Assembly: GCA_963677015.1 (NCBI GenBank)
Contig: OY781533.1
Location: 62,001 to 126,000, forward strand
Source of the DNA: G963556115 sp963677015
GTDB taxonomy: Bacteria > Planctomycetota > SZUA-567
Direction of reading: 5' to 3'
DNA: 64,000 nucleotides
Shown here: positions 54,475 through 63,423 of the stretch, one piece after another
How positions within the stretch are numbered: position 1 is the stretch's first letter
Layout: each line of letters starts with the position of its first letter
The notes under the pieces: generated by a model
Database searches by the model: none
What the model saw: only the letters and a program-made list of their open reading frames with translations
What the model was told of the DNA's origin: nothing
Position numbers and translations under genes: made by a program

Positions 54475-55281
54475 CTATTCGCCCCAATTGAGCTTTTGAC
54501 GTAGTGTATTATAGCGATTTTCACGGCTGCAAGTAACAATTTTTGCCGGAAAATTAGAACATTTTACCTTTACTGTATCTCCGGGAGTAATAAGAAGTGA
54601 TTTGATTCCGTCACAGCTTATAGTTGATTTGCCTGATATGCATAGAGTCTCATGCCGACTGAGAACAAGTGGTCTGTTGGTAAGCTGATGGGCACATACC
54701 GGAACGAGAATCATGCTTTTAAGTGTCGGGTTTAATATTGGTCCTCCGGCTGATAATGCATATCCGGTTGATCCGGTTGCTGTTGCCACTACAAGTCCAT
54801 CACCTGAAATAGTTGTAAGATGCATGTCATCGACGTCTATGTTCAGTGTACATATGCGTCCGCAGGAAGCGGAGAAAAATGATACTTCATTGAGGGCAAA
54901 TTCGCTGAATATAAGTTTTTCAGCGCGAAAAACCTCAATTTTCAGACGTATTCTTTCAGAAATATTTATATGTCCATGCAGATACTTCTCCAGCATTTTT
55001 TCGAGATCCTGCGGATTAACTTCGGCCAGGAAACCGAGTCTGCCGAGATTGACTGTGATGATCGGGATCTGGTCGGTACCGAAGCGCCGTATGGCATTCA
55101 GTACCGTGCCGTCACCACCAAAAGTAATGGCAAAATCAGCAGAAAATTTGCTCAACTCCTCATCAAAGGAGGGGATCTCAGCTATTATTTCGCATTTATC
55201 CTTCAGATATTGGCGCGCTCTTTCTGCCTGCAGGCAGGAACCTTTTTTGTCAGGATTGGTTATAAGCAATACCTTCTGCAT
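54475..55281 (-). CDS. nadK: NAD kinase
   Basis: Phosphorylates NAD to NADP. Motifs: FGGDGTVLNAIRRF with the catalytic Asp, VNLGRLGFLAEV, NEVSFFSASCGRI, and ISGDGLVVATATGSTGYALSAGGPI. Length of 268 is typical. ATG follows AGAGG. It comes 48 bases after the inositol-monophosphatase-family gene on the same strand. Confidence 0.96.
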   Translation of the reverse strand: MQKVLLITNPDKKGSCLQAERARQYLKDKCEIIAEIPSFDEELSKFSADFAITFGGDGTVLNAIRRFGTDQIPIITVNLGRLGFLAEVNPQDLEKMLEKYLHGHINISERIRLKIEVFRAEKLIFSEFALNEVSFFSASCGRICTLNIDVDDMHLTTISGDGLVVATATGSTGYALSAGGPILNPTLKSMILVPVCAHQLTNRPLVLSRHETLCISGKSTISCDGIKSLLITPGDTVKVKCSNFPAKIVTCSRENRYNTLRQKLNWGE

Positions 55282-55329
55282 AATTCAGCCTCTTTGTAGA
55301 GTTATAAAAATTTACCGGCAGTTACTTTA

Positions 55330-56124
55330 TTATACACCACGGATTATACTTTTCAATTCATCAATAATATTTGCTGAGGCGACAATTATATCCCATCTTC
55401 CGTCTTCGTTTTCAATGGCATCAATTACAGCCCCTGCTTCCTGTGCTATGATTGCAGCAGCGGCAATATCCCAGGTGTGAATAGCGTTCTCATAAAAGCT
55501 GTTGAATCTGCCGCAGGCGACATTGGATATGTCATAGGCGGCTGCACCCATGAGACGGATTTTTCTTGCCCGTTCGCCAATTATGCGACTATTTTTAAAC
55601 ATCTTATCAAAGCTGTCCTGTGTGTGACCAAAACCGGTAGTAAGAATACATTCTGCGAGGTCGCTCTCAGTTGAAACACTGATTTTTTTATCGTTTAAAA
55701 AAGCTCCTTTGCCGGCTTCCGCGTAGATAAGCTCATTGGTAATGGACGCATAAACCGCACCGCATACCGGTTCACCAATTTCAAAGAAGTTTTTAGCCAG
55801 ACCTTTGCGCTCTTTATTAACTTTGATGCAGGCGACACTGGTGCAGAAATATGGTATGCCGTAATAGAAGTTTACAGTACCGTCAAGAGGGTCTATAATC
55901 CAGAGATAATCGCTGTTGTTATCGATCATTCCGCGCTCTTCTGCCAGAATGGAGTGATCCGGGTAGTTGGAGCGGATTACCTCGATAATAGCTTTTTCAG
56001 AGAGTTTGTCGACCTCTAATTTGAGATCATATTTTAATTTGGCGTCTACGTTGAGAGTTTTGCCGTAATTCTGCATATGGATTTCACCGGCTGCAAGAGC
56101 CGCTGCTTTAGCTGTCTTTAACAT
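55330..56124 (-). CDS. Inositol monophosphatase family protein
   Basis: Metal-dependent, lithium-sensitive type phosphatase. Motifs: HSILAEERG (metal-binding Glu), WIIDPLDGTVNF and HTWDIAAAAIIAQEAG. Length of 264 matches SuhB-type enzymes. Substrates could be inositol phosphates, NADP or sugar phosphates; lying next to nadK, an NADP(H)-phosphatase role is conceivable but not shown. ATG follows AAAGGAAG. Confidence 0.93.
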   Translation of the reverse strand: MLKTAKAAALAAGEIHMQNYGKTLNVDAKLKYDLKLEVDKLSEKAIIEVIRSNYPDHSILAEERGMIDNNSDYLWIIDPLDGTVNFYYGIPYFCTSVACIKVNKERKGLAKNFFEIGEPVCGAVYASITNELIYAEAGKGAFLNDKKISVSTESDLAECILTTGFGHTQDSFDKMFKNSRIIGERARKIRLMGAAAYDISNVACGRFNSFYENAIHTWDIAAAAIIAQEAGAVIDAIENEDGRWDIIVASANIIDELKSIIRGV

Positions 56125-56177
56125 GTCGCTTCCTTTACTGAATAAGTCAAAAAATCAAGTTATGTGCTGTTTGTGTG

Positions 56178-59100
56178 TTATTTATTTTTCGGGCTGAGTG
56201 TGGCTAAAATAGCCGGGAAGAAGAGAACACTGCTCAACAGAACTGTAAAGAGCGCAATAACCGATAAAACACCGAGTTGGGCAATACTATCCAGTCCCTG
56301 CATTTTAGCCCAGTAAAGACTGCCGAAACCTACCATACTGGTAAGAGCGGTAATTGCCAGAGCTCTGCCGGTATCAACAATCATAGGGGTTATTTTACGG
56401 TCATCTTCGAAGTACCGGTTGACGAGATGAATACCATTGTCAACACCTACACCGATGATGATAGGAATGGTAAGAACGTTTACGAAATTAAGATCTATAA
56501 GATGTTCAAATCCAAGCAGGCTGCAGATTATATTTACAGTGCCCATAAAGCCGAATAAATATAATAACCCGAGACTGACAGGCAGGAAACAGTAAAGGGT
56601 GCGTCCGATATAGCGGTGAATAACCGCGCCAATAATAAAGAGCAGACTCAGTATGGAAATTAGAATCCAGAAATATGACTCGACACCGGGATAAGCGCTC
56701 AGAAGCTCTTTCTTGCACAGCATCATCAGCAGTAGCGGTATGGTGCAGATAACGGCCTGCCAGAGACGTGGATGATAAAACAGATTTACTACTCCGAAGC
56801 AGATAGCAACAATCCAGATTGAGATGATAAGAAAATCTTCTTTAACTATTTTTGCCAGAATTGATGTCGCGACAGACGCGCCGGTAAGCGTTGCCTGGAA
56901 ATCTGTCAGATTGGATTTGGCTTCGAACTGTTCTGGAGCCAGGCCAAGGACATCCGCCACCTGCTGCAGCCAGGAATCGGTAATTACCGGTTCTCCGGTC
57001 TTTGTGCCAGCGGGTACAGGCGGGAAGATGGCTGCTTTAACCGCGTAGCCGCCTTCATAGATGGTAATTGATTTTACGCGTTGACTGGGGTGTTGTCCCG
57101 GGGGATTGAGACCGAGTACTTCATCCTTAGTCAGTACCGCTCCGACGGGGTATCTCTCGGCGTTGTCCTCATACTGGGTTGCGGCCTTGGCTAGTGTGAC
57201 AGGATAATGCTGCGGCATATCGCCATCATAAACATAATATGTTTTCTGGCGTTTGGCGACATAGGAATTAATTAGTCGTGAGATTTTGGTGCCGGCAAAA
57301 TCAGCGGGCAGAATGATATGTTTGTCTTGTATCATTTTATAATGCTGATTGAGCAGGTTGAAATTAAAGTCAAAGTAGTCTTCGTCCATGCCTTCCTGTT
57401 GTAAAGCTGCTGAGAAGTTATTTATGGCGGCAGGAAAATCTATTTTGGCGATTTCCTGCAGGCGCTCTCTTTGTGTGGATGGCGACGGAAGGTAACGGGT
57501 AACGCTTTCATAACCTCGGATCAGACCTTTGTCTTCAAGCGTCTGGAATTTTTCCTCATATTTTGACATCTTTTCAAGAGCGTCTTCTTCGCTGTCGCCA
57601 ATCACCATAAAGGTCAGTTTGTTCGGGTTTCTGCTGGCAAAGGCCGCTGCAATTTCACCATTTATTTCAAAAGCCCGATCTTTAGGGCGGAGTGCAGCCA
57701 TGCTGGCGTTAAAACGGATACTCTGGGGTACTAGAATTGCAGCGATTGACAATACGCTCAGTACAATGCACGCGATAAATACTTTCTTTCGTTTTTTCTC
57801 GACTATACGGGCAATATACGGCAGAAAGAAAGCGCTTGGCCGGAACAGGCGTTTACTGTCCTGTCTGATTCGGCTGCGCTGGGTAATAAGTGCGGGCATG
57901 ACAAACATCATTGCCGGAGCGGAAAGGAAGATTCCAATGCCGCCGAGAGCGCCGAATTCCGAGAGCTGAGTGAAGCGGGTTACATTGAGTGAGAAGAAGG
58001 CGAGGCAGGTAGTCATCATGCCGATTATAATGCCCCAGCCGGTATGGCAAATCGCAACTTTGAACGATTCCTCCAGACTTACGCCTTTGGTGCGTTCTTC
58101 TATATATCTGTTATATATGTGGACTGCGTAATCTATACCCAGACCGATCAAAACCGCGGCAAAGGCACAGGAAACGATATTGAGCTGTCCGAAAAGTATC
58201 CAGCCGATACCTGCTGTCCAGCAGATTATCATAATAAGCGGAATACCAATATAGAGCAATACGCCGTAGCGCCTGAAGCAGTAGCCGAAGAAAGCGAGTA
58301 CACAAATACCACTGATTATCAGCGTACCGATCATCACACCATTGATTTTCTGTCCATAGGTACGGGCGATCTGGTATCCACCTCCAAATTCAAGATAGAA
58401 CGCTTTCATTGCAGCTGGTGGTAGGCCATTAGCTGAATTGTAGGTTTTGAGTTTCCCTTTGAAGGCATCTTCAAGCAGCTTTCTGCCGACAAAGAGCATT
58501 GCTGAGCGTTCAGTTATACTTCTGGGGTAATTATAGCTTTCAAGACGGTTTATTTCAGCTTCTGCTTCCTTCAGGTAGTTGTTTTTTTCCGGGGTGTTCC
58601 AGTCTGAATAAGCGTCAGGATTGCGTAAAGCGGCAGTAAGACCGGCCAGCGCATTTTTTAGCTGCATTTCTTTTTTATCTCTGGTCAGGTTATTATTATT
58701 GTCCTGAGCCAGAAGTCTGATACTTTCTCTGGAATTTGGAGTGATCATTTTAAAAAGAGCGGTGTATTGCGGAAGATCTTTTGATTCTGCCGCTGCAATA
58801 AATGATTTGAAGAAATTCTGCCAGTTGTCGGAATCTTCGGGTCTGAATGCCGAGGTGCCGATAATGATATCAAAGGTTGTATTCTCTATTTCCCGCATCA
58901 TTCTGGAGGCGAAGGGGATACTTTGGGCTGCGTATAGCGGTTCAATTACCAGCAGCAGCATTTTCTGGTCAGGGCTGAGAATGTACCCCTGTTTATTATC
59001 AAACTTTTTATTTAAGAGTGCTTCTGAATTATTTTCTTCATCTTTATTTAAACTATAGAGATTTTCAAAGCTTTCTTTGAATACAGTGCCTAGACCGAGG

Positions 59101-59663
59101 GCGTTGATCAGGATCTGCTGCTGCAGCTCCTCTGATGAACTGTTCTGCACTAACTTTCTGGCGGTTGACTCGACGGATTTATATATATTATCTTTTTGCA
59201 GCTTCTGTCTTATTGCCTGAATATCTTTTTTAGGCAGGAGCAGCATCCCATGCTTTGGCAGTTCAACGTAAAGCAGCTGATTCTTTTCTTCTTCGGTAAG
59301 CAGTCTGGAGAATGAAGAACGGATATCGGGGTTGTTCCGTAATCGGGCAGATATTTTATCTGCAAGTTCACCGGCTATTGTCAGTGCGTTGGCGTTTTCA
59401 GTATTTAGCCTGAAGACAATAAGCGCTTCATCAGCAGTGCCGAAATCTGTTATAGCCCGGGTAAAGGCTCGTGATGCCGGTATATCCTGAGGCAGCATGC
59501 GGGATATGTTGAATGCCGAGGTATAACCTGTACGCAGGATAGGAACAAAAGCAAGAAGGGTAAGAATAAATGCTGTAATGATTACAGTTTTTGGGTAATT
59601 ACACGCTACATGAGCGATCCATTCAAGGATGCGCTCACGAATTAGTTTGTGATCTCTTTCCAT
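56178..59663 (-). CDS. RND/MMPL-type exporter (hopanoid or lipid transport type)
   Basis: Large inner-membrane transporter of 1161 residues in two similar halves. Each half has one leading helix, a large periplasmic loop and a bundle of about five helices. The first bundle shows GLGIDYAVHIYNRYIEE and the second GVGVDNGIHLVNRYFED, the Asp-containing helix-4 motifs of sterol-sensing RND proteins such as HpnN and MMPL transporters. The start has a weak ribosome site but lies nine bases after the zinc-ribbon gene, so translation is probably coupled. A LolA/DUF4292-like lipoprotein gene two genes upstream suggests a shared task in moving lipids or lipoproteins to the outer membrane. Confidence 0.9.
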   Translation of the reverse strand: MERDHKLIRERILEWIAHVACNYPKTVIITAFILTLLAFVPILRTGYTSAFNISRMLPQDIPASRAFTRAITDFGTADEALIVFRLNTENANALTIAGELADKISARLRNNPDIRSSFSRLLTEEEKNQLLYVELPKHGMLLLPKKDIQAIRQKLQKDNIYKSVESTARKLVQNSSSEELQQQILINALGLGTVFKESFENLYSLNKDEENNSEALLNKKFDNKQGYILSPDQKMLLLVIEPLYAAQSIPFASRMMREIENTTFDIIIGTSAFRPEDSDNWQNFFKSFIAAAESKDLPQYTALFKMITPNSRESIRLLAQDNNNNLTRDKKEMQLKNALAGLTAALRNPDAYSDWNTPEKNNYLKEAEAEINRLESYNYPRSITERSAMLFVGRKLLEDAFKGKLKTYNSANGLPPAAMKAFYLEFGGGYQIARTYGQKINGVMIGTLIISGICVLAFFGYCFRRYGVLLYIGIPLIMIICWTAGIGWILFGQLNIVSCAFAAVLIGLGIDYAVHIYNRYIEERTKGVSLEESFKVAICHTGWGIIIGMMTTCLAFFSLNVTRFTQLSEFGALGGIGIFLSAPAMMFVMPALITQRSRIRQDSKRLFRPSAFFLPYIARIVEKKRKKVFIACIVLSVLSIAAILVPQSIRFNASMAALRPKDRAFEINGEIAAAFASRNPNKLTFMVIGDSEEDALEKMSKYEEKFQTLEDKGLIRGYESVTRYLPSPSTQRERLQEIAKIDFPAAINNFSAALQQEGMDEDYFDFNFNLLNQHYKMIQDKHIILPADFAGTKISRLINSYVAKRQKTYYVYDGDMPQHYPVTLAKAATQYEDNAERYPVGAVLTKDEVLGLNPPGQHPSQRVKSITIYEGGYAVKAAIFPPVPAGTKTGEPVITDSWLQQVADVLGLAPEQFEAKSNLTDFQATLTGASVATSILAKIVKEDFLIISIWIVAICFGVVNLFYHPRLWQAVICTIPLLLMMLCKKELLSAYPGVESYFWILISILSLLFIIGAVIHRYIGRTLYCFLPVSLGLLYLFGFMGTVNIICSLLGFEHLIDLNFVNVLTIPIIIGVGVDNGIHLVNRYFEDDRKITPMIVDTGRALAITALTSMVGFGSLYWAKMQGLDSIAQLGVLSVIALFTVLLSSVLFFPAILATLSPKNK

Positions 59664-59672
59664 TAGTATTAA

Positions 59673-60086
59673 CTATTCTTTTTCTTTATCAGTATCGTCA
59701 TTTATATTTATAATTTTATAATTACATTTTGGACAGTAGCCGCCAAATTTTATTGAGTTCTTTTTATCATACCAGTAATCAAAGATTTCTCCGCATTGCG
59801 GGCAGTATAATCCATATTGCCTGGCAAGTGTGCGGCGTGATTTACGTGAAAGCAGCATTACCAGTAATGCTAAAATCAGACCTATTCCCTGCAGCAGATA
59901 GTGATCAAGGGATATTTTTAAGATATACCCGGCAATGATTTCAGGCATAAAGAAAGTGGTGGCTGCAAGTATGCCGATGAAAAAGAACCTTATCTGCCAG
60001 CTTGAGGAATAAGCTTTTTCTCTGGCGGTATAGTCTTCCTGAGAAAGCGGGTATTGGGTAATGGCCGGGAATTTTTTATTGAACAA
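59673..60086 (-). CDS. Small membrane protein with C-terminal zinc ribbon
   Basis: 137 residues, not recognised as a named family. Two transmembrane helices (about 31-55 and 60-80) are followed by a basic segment (SRKSRRTLARQ) and a zinc ribbon LYCPQCGEIFDYW ... GGYCPKCNYKI with four cysteines. Start is TTG, preceded by AAGGAG at five bases. It sits between the lipoprotein and RND-exporter genes (27 and nine bases away), so it belongs to that operon. Confidence 0.8.
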   Translation of the reverse strand: MFNKKFPAITQYPLSQEDYTAREKAYSSSWQIRFFFIGILAATTFFMPEIIAGYILKISLDHYLLQGIGLILALLVMLLSRKSRRTLARQYGLYCPQCGEIFDYWYDKKNSIKFGGYCPKCNYKIININDDTDKEKE

Positions 60087-60113
60087 ATTCTCTCCTTAAC
60101 GGACTAATTTTAT

Positions 60114-61001
60114 TTATTGGTTTGCTTGAATTTCACTGTCACTTTCGACTTCAACCTGTGACAGACTGCGCTGCTGAACCGTATCCATATCCAGATCGTC
60201 AATTACCCAGAATTCTTCAAGTTCATTTGCTGTCGCATTTGATCTGTAGCGACGCAGATTGATTTTAACAGAACGCTGTTTGTCCGGCCAGTCGAGTATA
60301 AACTGCATAGGAAAGTATCGACCAGTGCCTATTTCTTTGCCGGCAAGAGTTTTTTCTCCGGTCATTTCCTGCTCAAATCTTGAGTAGGTCTCGACGAAGA
60401 AAAGTTTGCCATTTCTGTTAAAGTGCTCAACCTTATGTAGTACGCGTCTTCTGCCGTCAACATATAGACGCACGTACTGCTGTCCGCGCTTATGCATTTC
60501 TTCAAGTATGAGATTTTCATTCATCAGACCGGCATCGCTTTTACCGATTACGCGCCAGCGCTTATTGAGCAGATCACGATTTGCGTGCAGAATTCGGTTG
60601 ATAATGGCTTTAGGAGAGAAGTTGATCCCGCCGCTACTGAGGTTTGAAACATCGCCGGTGTAAAGCATGTTATGCAGGGGTACATAAAATGCGACTCTTT
60701 CTCCCTGCATCAGCATGTCAAAGGCTACAATTTCATCAGCAAGTTTGGTCGCTTTTATTCGCAGGCTGCTGGGATCCTCAGCTATCATCTCTATTTTGGT
60801 GCTGAGTGAAAATTTGCTGGGACGGTCGACGATCTTCATCTCACCGCCTGCTATGATATTATTGACATCAATGCGGTTCTCGATTGTCTGGTTGATCAGA
60901 TCTGTAGCAGCTATACTGACAGTGTCACTTGTTGTGCTACAGCCAGCCAGAAAGAAGCATGCGCTCAGTGTCAGAGCAAGAAACAAATATTTTTTAAGCA
61001 T
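60114..61001 (-). CDS. Outer-membrane-type lipoprotein, LolA/DUF4292-like
   Basis: Lipoprotein signal peptide with lipobox FLAGC (Cys21), then a beta-rich domain of about 240 residues typical of LolA/LolB-type lipid carriers (for example AFDMLMQGERVAFYVPLHN and NLILEEMHKRGQQYVRLYVDG, in part). The +2 and +3 residues are Ser and Thr, which do not retain a lipoprotein at the inner membrane by the E. coli rule. It heads the minus-strand operon with the zinc-ribbon protein and RND exporter. Its maturation would need LspA, which is encoded at 62.8 kb. Function as a lipid or lipoprotein carrier is inferred from fold pattern and context. Confidence 0.82.
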   Translation of the reverse strand: MLKKYLFLALTLSACFFLAGCSTTSDTVSIAATDLINQTIENRIDVNNIIAGGEMKIVDRPSKFSLSTKIEMIAEDPSSLRIKATKLADEIVAFDMLMQGERVAFYVPLHNMLYTGDVSNLSSGGINFSPKAIINRILHANRDLLNKRWRVIGKSDAGLMNENLILEEMHKRGQQYVRLYVDGRRRVLHKVEHFNRNGKLFFVETYSRFEQEMTGEKTLAGKEIGTGRYFPMQFILDWPDKQRSVKINLRRYRSNATANELEEFWVIDDLDMDTVQQRSLSQVEVESDSEIQANQ

Positions 61002-61125
61002 ATTATAATGTCCATAGATGAATATTAAAAATTACAGCCCGATTGATTCTTATATATTAAGATAACAATGTATTATATATTATCAGAAAAATATTGCTCT
61101 ACAATAGATTTTTATGTTTATATGA

Positions 61126-61157
61126 AAAACCCCTACCTTTTTTCAGGTAAGGGTTTT
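61126..61157 (-). terminator. Terminator of the small charged-protein gene
   Basis: Arms 61126-61138 and 61145-61157 pair over 12 of 13 positions with a six-base loop, and on the minus strand are followed by TTTTT after the GGGG. It lies 35 bases past the stop of the 61193 gene. Confidence 0.75.
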
Positions 61158-61192
61158 GCAGTAAACCGCAATAGATCAGAGATGAATTGTTT

Positions 61193-61423
61193 TCAGCTTA
61201 CGGGAATTTTACACATGAATGAATATGGTTCTTCACTCATGAATTTCTCGCGATCAATCTTCATTTTAGATAGGCGGCGTTCATGGATGCGACGGATCTC
61301 TTCCATCTGGCGCTGTTCACGAATTTCGCCCAGACGTTTCTCATCAATTTCTTCCATCATATCCCAGAAGTCTTCACCTACTGCAAGCTGATCCCAATTG
61401 ACCCATCTGTCTCTGGAGTCCAT
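61193..61423 (-). CDS. Small highly charged helical protein
   Basis: 76 residues, not recognised. Almost entirely Glu/Arg/Asp-rich helix (EIDEKRLGEIREQRQMEEI) with conserved-looking aromatic N- and C-termini (DRWVNWDQL, PYSFMCKIPV). I accept it as real because GGAG stands 10 bases before the ATG and a proper terminator follows the stop. It is 192 bases from the next operon, so it is a stand-alone gene. No function can be given. Confidence 0.6.
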   Translation of the reverse strand: MDSRDRWVNWDQLAVGEDFWDMMEEIDEKRLGEIREQRQMEEIRRIHERRLSKMKIDREKFMSEEPYSFMCKIPVS

Positions 61424-61700
61424 AGCAATAATTCTCCATTAAACAAAAACCTGTAATAATGCAAAAAATCCCAGCTACTGAACCCAATAAGTTTTCAGTA
61501 GTAAGATTAATTCACATTAAAACAAAAAAAAATAACAAACACAATACTCTTTGTATTTGTTGTCTAAAAAAAATAATTAACTCAAATATAACTGTAATAA
61601 TATGCCATAAATCATGCGTAAGTGTTAGTAAAAAATTAGATTTTTATAAATATTTTTTTATTTGTTTAGTTAAAGCTTTTTATAGCAGTGATTTATGGGG

Positions 61701-62528
61701 TTACTTTTTTTTGTAAATAGTAGGTTGAATATATTTGTAACTGTGATTTAAACCGCTTAAACCCTCGGAATGTCCAATGAACAGATAACCGCCCGGTTTT
61801 AGAAAATGATAAAACTTATTGATTAAGTCCTGTTGGGTTTCCTTGGTAAAGTAGATCATTACGTTTCGGCAGAAAATAAAATCAAAACTGCCTTTAAAAG
61901 GAAAATCCTGAATGAGATTTAAATATTTAAACCGAACCAGACTCTTTAAATTGTTTTTGGCTTTATAACTTTCTCTTTTTGCCGAATACAGAAAATACTT
62001 TGATAAAAGAGGGTTGGGTATACCTTCTATCTGCTTTTTCGTGTAAATTCCAGTAGCCCCGTTGTTTAAAACATTAGTGTCAATGTCAGTGGCTAGCAGT
62101 TTTACATCCCAGTGCTCTATATCTACAATAGACTCGAAGAGTGTTATTGCAATAGTATAGACTTCAGCTCCTGAACTGCAGCCGGCACTCCAGCCCCGCA
62201 GCTTCAGGTCTTTGTTATAGGCCGCTTTTGCAGTGATTTCAGGCAGCATTACCCGCTGCATGAAATCAAAGTGCGATGATTCACGAAAAAAAGAGGTAAG
62301 GTTGGTTGAGATCGCATTCATCAATTCGCTCAGAGCGTCCCCGGTGTCATCACTGGTTAAGTGATCATAATATTCTTGAAAACCTGAGAAATTATGCTGC
62401 CTTATCAGTTTACCCAATCTGGTGTTTACCAGTTCGAATTTACTTTTTGTCAAGTGTATGCCGCAATTCTCCATTACGTAATCGGAAATCTTTTTGAATA
62501 AGCTGGTGGTCAAGTCGGTTTTTGACAT
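61701..62528 (-). CDS. cheR: Chemotaxis protein methyltransferase CheR
   Basis: Methylates glutamates on chemoreceptors with S-adenosylmethionine. An N-terminal helical domain is followed by SFFRESSHFDFMQ, the SAM site RGWSAGCSSGAEVYTIA, LLATDIDTNVL, and DFIFCRNVMIYFTKETQ then PGGYLFIGHSEGL. Length of 275 is standard. It stands alone rather than in a che cluster; the MCP at 4.1-6.3 kb is a plausible substrate although it lacks a C-terminal docking pentapeptide. The 277-base AT-rich gap 61424-61700 before it shows nothing I can support. Confidence 0.96.
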   Translation of the reverse strand: MSKTDLTTSLFKKISDYVMENCGIHLTKSKFELVNTRLGKLIRQHNFSGFQEYYDHLTSDDTGDALSELMNAISTNLTSFFRESSHFDFMQRVMLPEITAKAAYNKDLKLRGWSAGCSSGAEVYTIAITLFESIVDIEHWDVKLLATDIDTNVLNNGATGIYTKKQIEGIPNPLLSKYFLYSAKRESYKAKNNLKSLVRFKYLNLIQDFPFKGSFDFIFCRNVMIYFTKETQQDLINKFYHFLKPGGYLFIGHSEGLSGLNHSYKYIQPTIYKKK

Positions 62529-62782
62529 ATAAATAAACCTTATTTTATTCGATTATTCATTAAATTGCTGGATTATACAGGCAATTTATGTTATTATGTG
62601 CTGATTACTGTCCTTTTGGCATAAATTATAATTTAGTTTGTATTTTTTGCAACAGAATAAAATAGGTCTGAAATATTAATTTATTCTTATTGCTGATGGC
62701 CGTGTGTCTGTTGGCCAGGGATCAGTACTAGTGTTTTTAATTCATTATATAATATAAGATTAGGAAGGTAAAAGTTAAGCAT

Positions 62783-63298
62783 ATGTGGCGATTCTGGATG
62801 GTTGTGGTGCTTACTATCTTTGCTGATCTGGGCAGTAAAAAATATATATTTTCAAAGCTGTTGGAAACCCCTGCGCAGAAAGTTGAACTTATCTCCGGCT
62901 GGTTGTCATTTACCCTGCATCTTAACAAAGGTGCTGTCTGGGGTATAGGTGGTGGTAAACCTGTGCTGATTATAGCTGTTACAGCGATTATTATTCCTAT
63001 TGTAGTATATTTGGCGTATACTTCACAGAAAAGCGGTAAATCATTTTTGCCTCTTCTGGGGTTTGGTATGCTGCTTGGCGGGGCTCTGGGTAATCTTTAT
63101 GACCGGGTTTTTACCAGCATGCAGCTGCGCGGTTATTCTCAGAGTTATTACGGGGTGCGCGATTTTGTTGATTTTAGAATTCCGGGAGTATATAATTGGC
63201 CGGTATTCAATATTGCGGATGTCGCTATTGTGCTGGGTGTGATTATATTTATTCTCTGGAGCCTGAGCAGTGGTGGGAAGAATAGCTCTAAAGATTAG
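62783..63298 (+). CDS. lspA: Lipoprotein signal peptidase
   Basis: Aspartic membrane protease removing lipoprotein signal peptides. Four hydrophobic segments; family boxes TIFADLGSKKYI, LHLNKGAVWGIG, GALGNLYDRVF (catalytic Asp) and VRDFVDFRI ... WPVFNIADVAIV (second catalytic Asp). Between the last two boxes there is an extra loop of about 15 residues (SMQLRGYSQSYYG). The 171-residue length is normal. AGGAAGG lies rather far (13 bases) from the ATG. Confidence 0.95.
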   Translation: MWRFWMVVVLTIFADLGSKKYIFSKLLETPAQKVELISGWLSFTLHLNKGAVWGIGGGKPVLIIAVTAIIIPIVVYLAYTSQKSGKSFLPLLGFGMLLGGALGNLYDRVFTSMQLRGYSQSYYGVRDFVDFRIPGVYNWPVFNIADVAIVLGVIIFILWSLSSGGKNSSKD

Positions 63299-63324
63299 AT
63301 TTAGTATTTGCTGTAATTTAAAAT

Positions 63325-63353
63325 TTGTGTTATAAAAATATTGTATATATAAT
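63325..63353 (+). promoter_or_regulatory. Promoter of the alcohol dehydrogenase gene
   Basis: TTGTGT at 63325-63330, 17-base spacer, exact TATAAT at 63348-63353; the start codon is 71 bases further on. Confidence 0.55.
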
Positions 63354-63423
63354 TATAATGAGTTTGTGTATTTAGTGCGTTTGGATTTTTTTGGTTGGTA
63401 AACAAAACTCTAAGGAGAATGTT

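Noticed and set aside
61459..61716. 85-codon plus-strand ORF
   Set aside because: AT-rich, low-complexity translation, no ribosome site, runs into the end of cheR on the other strand.
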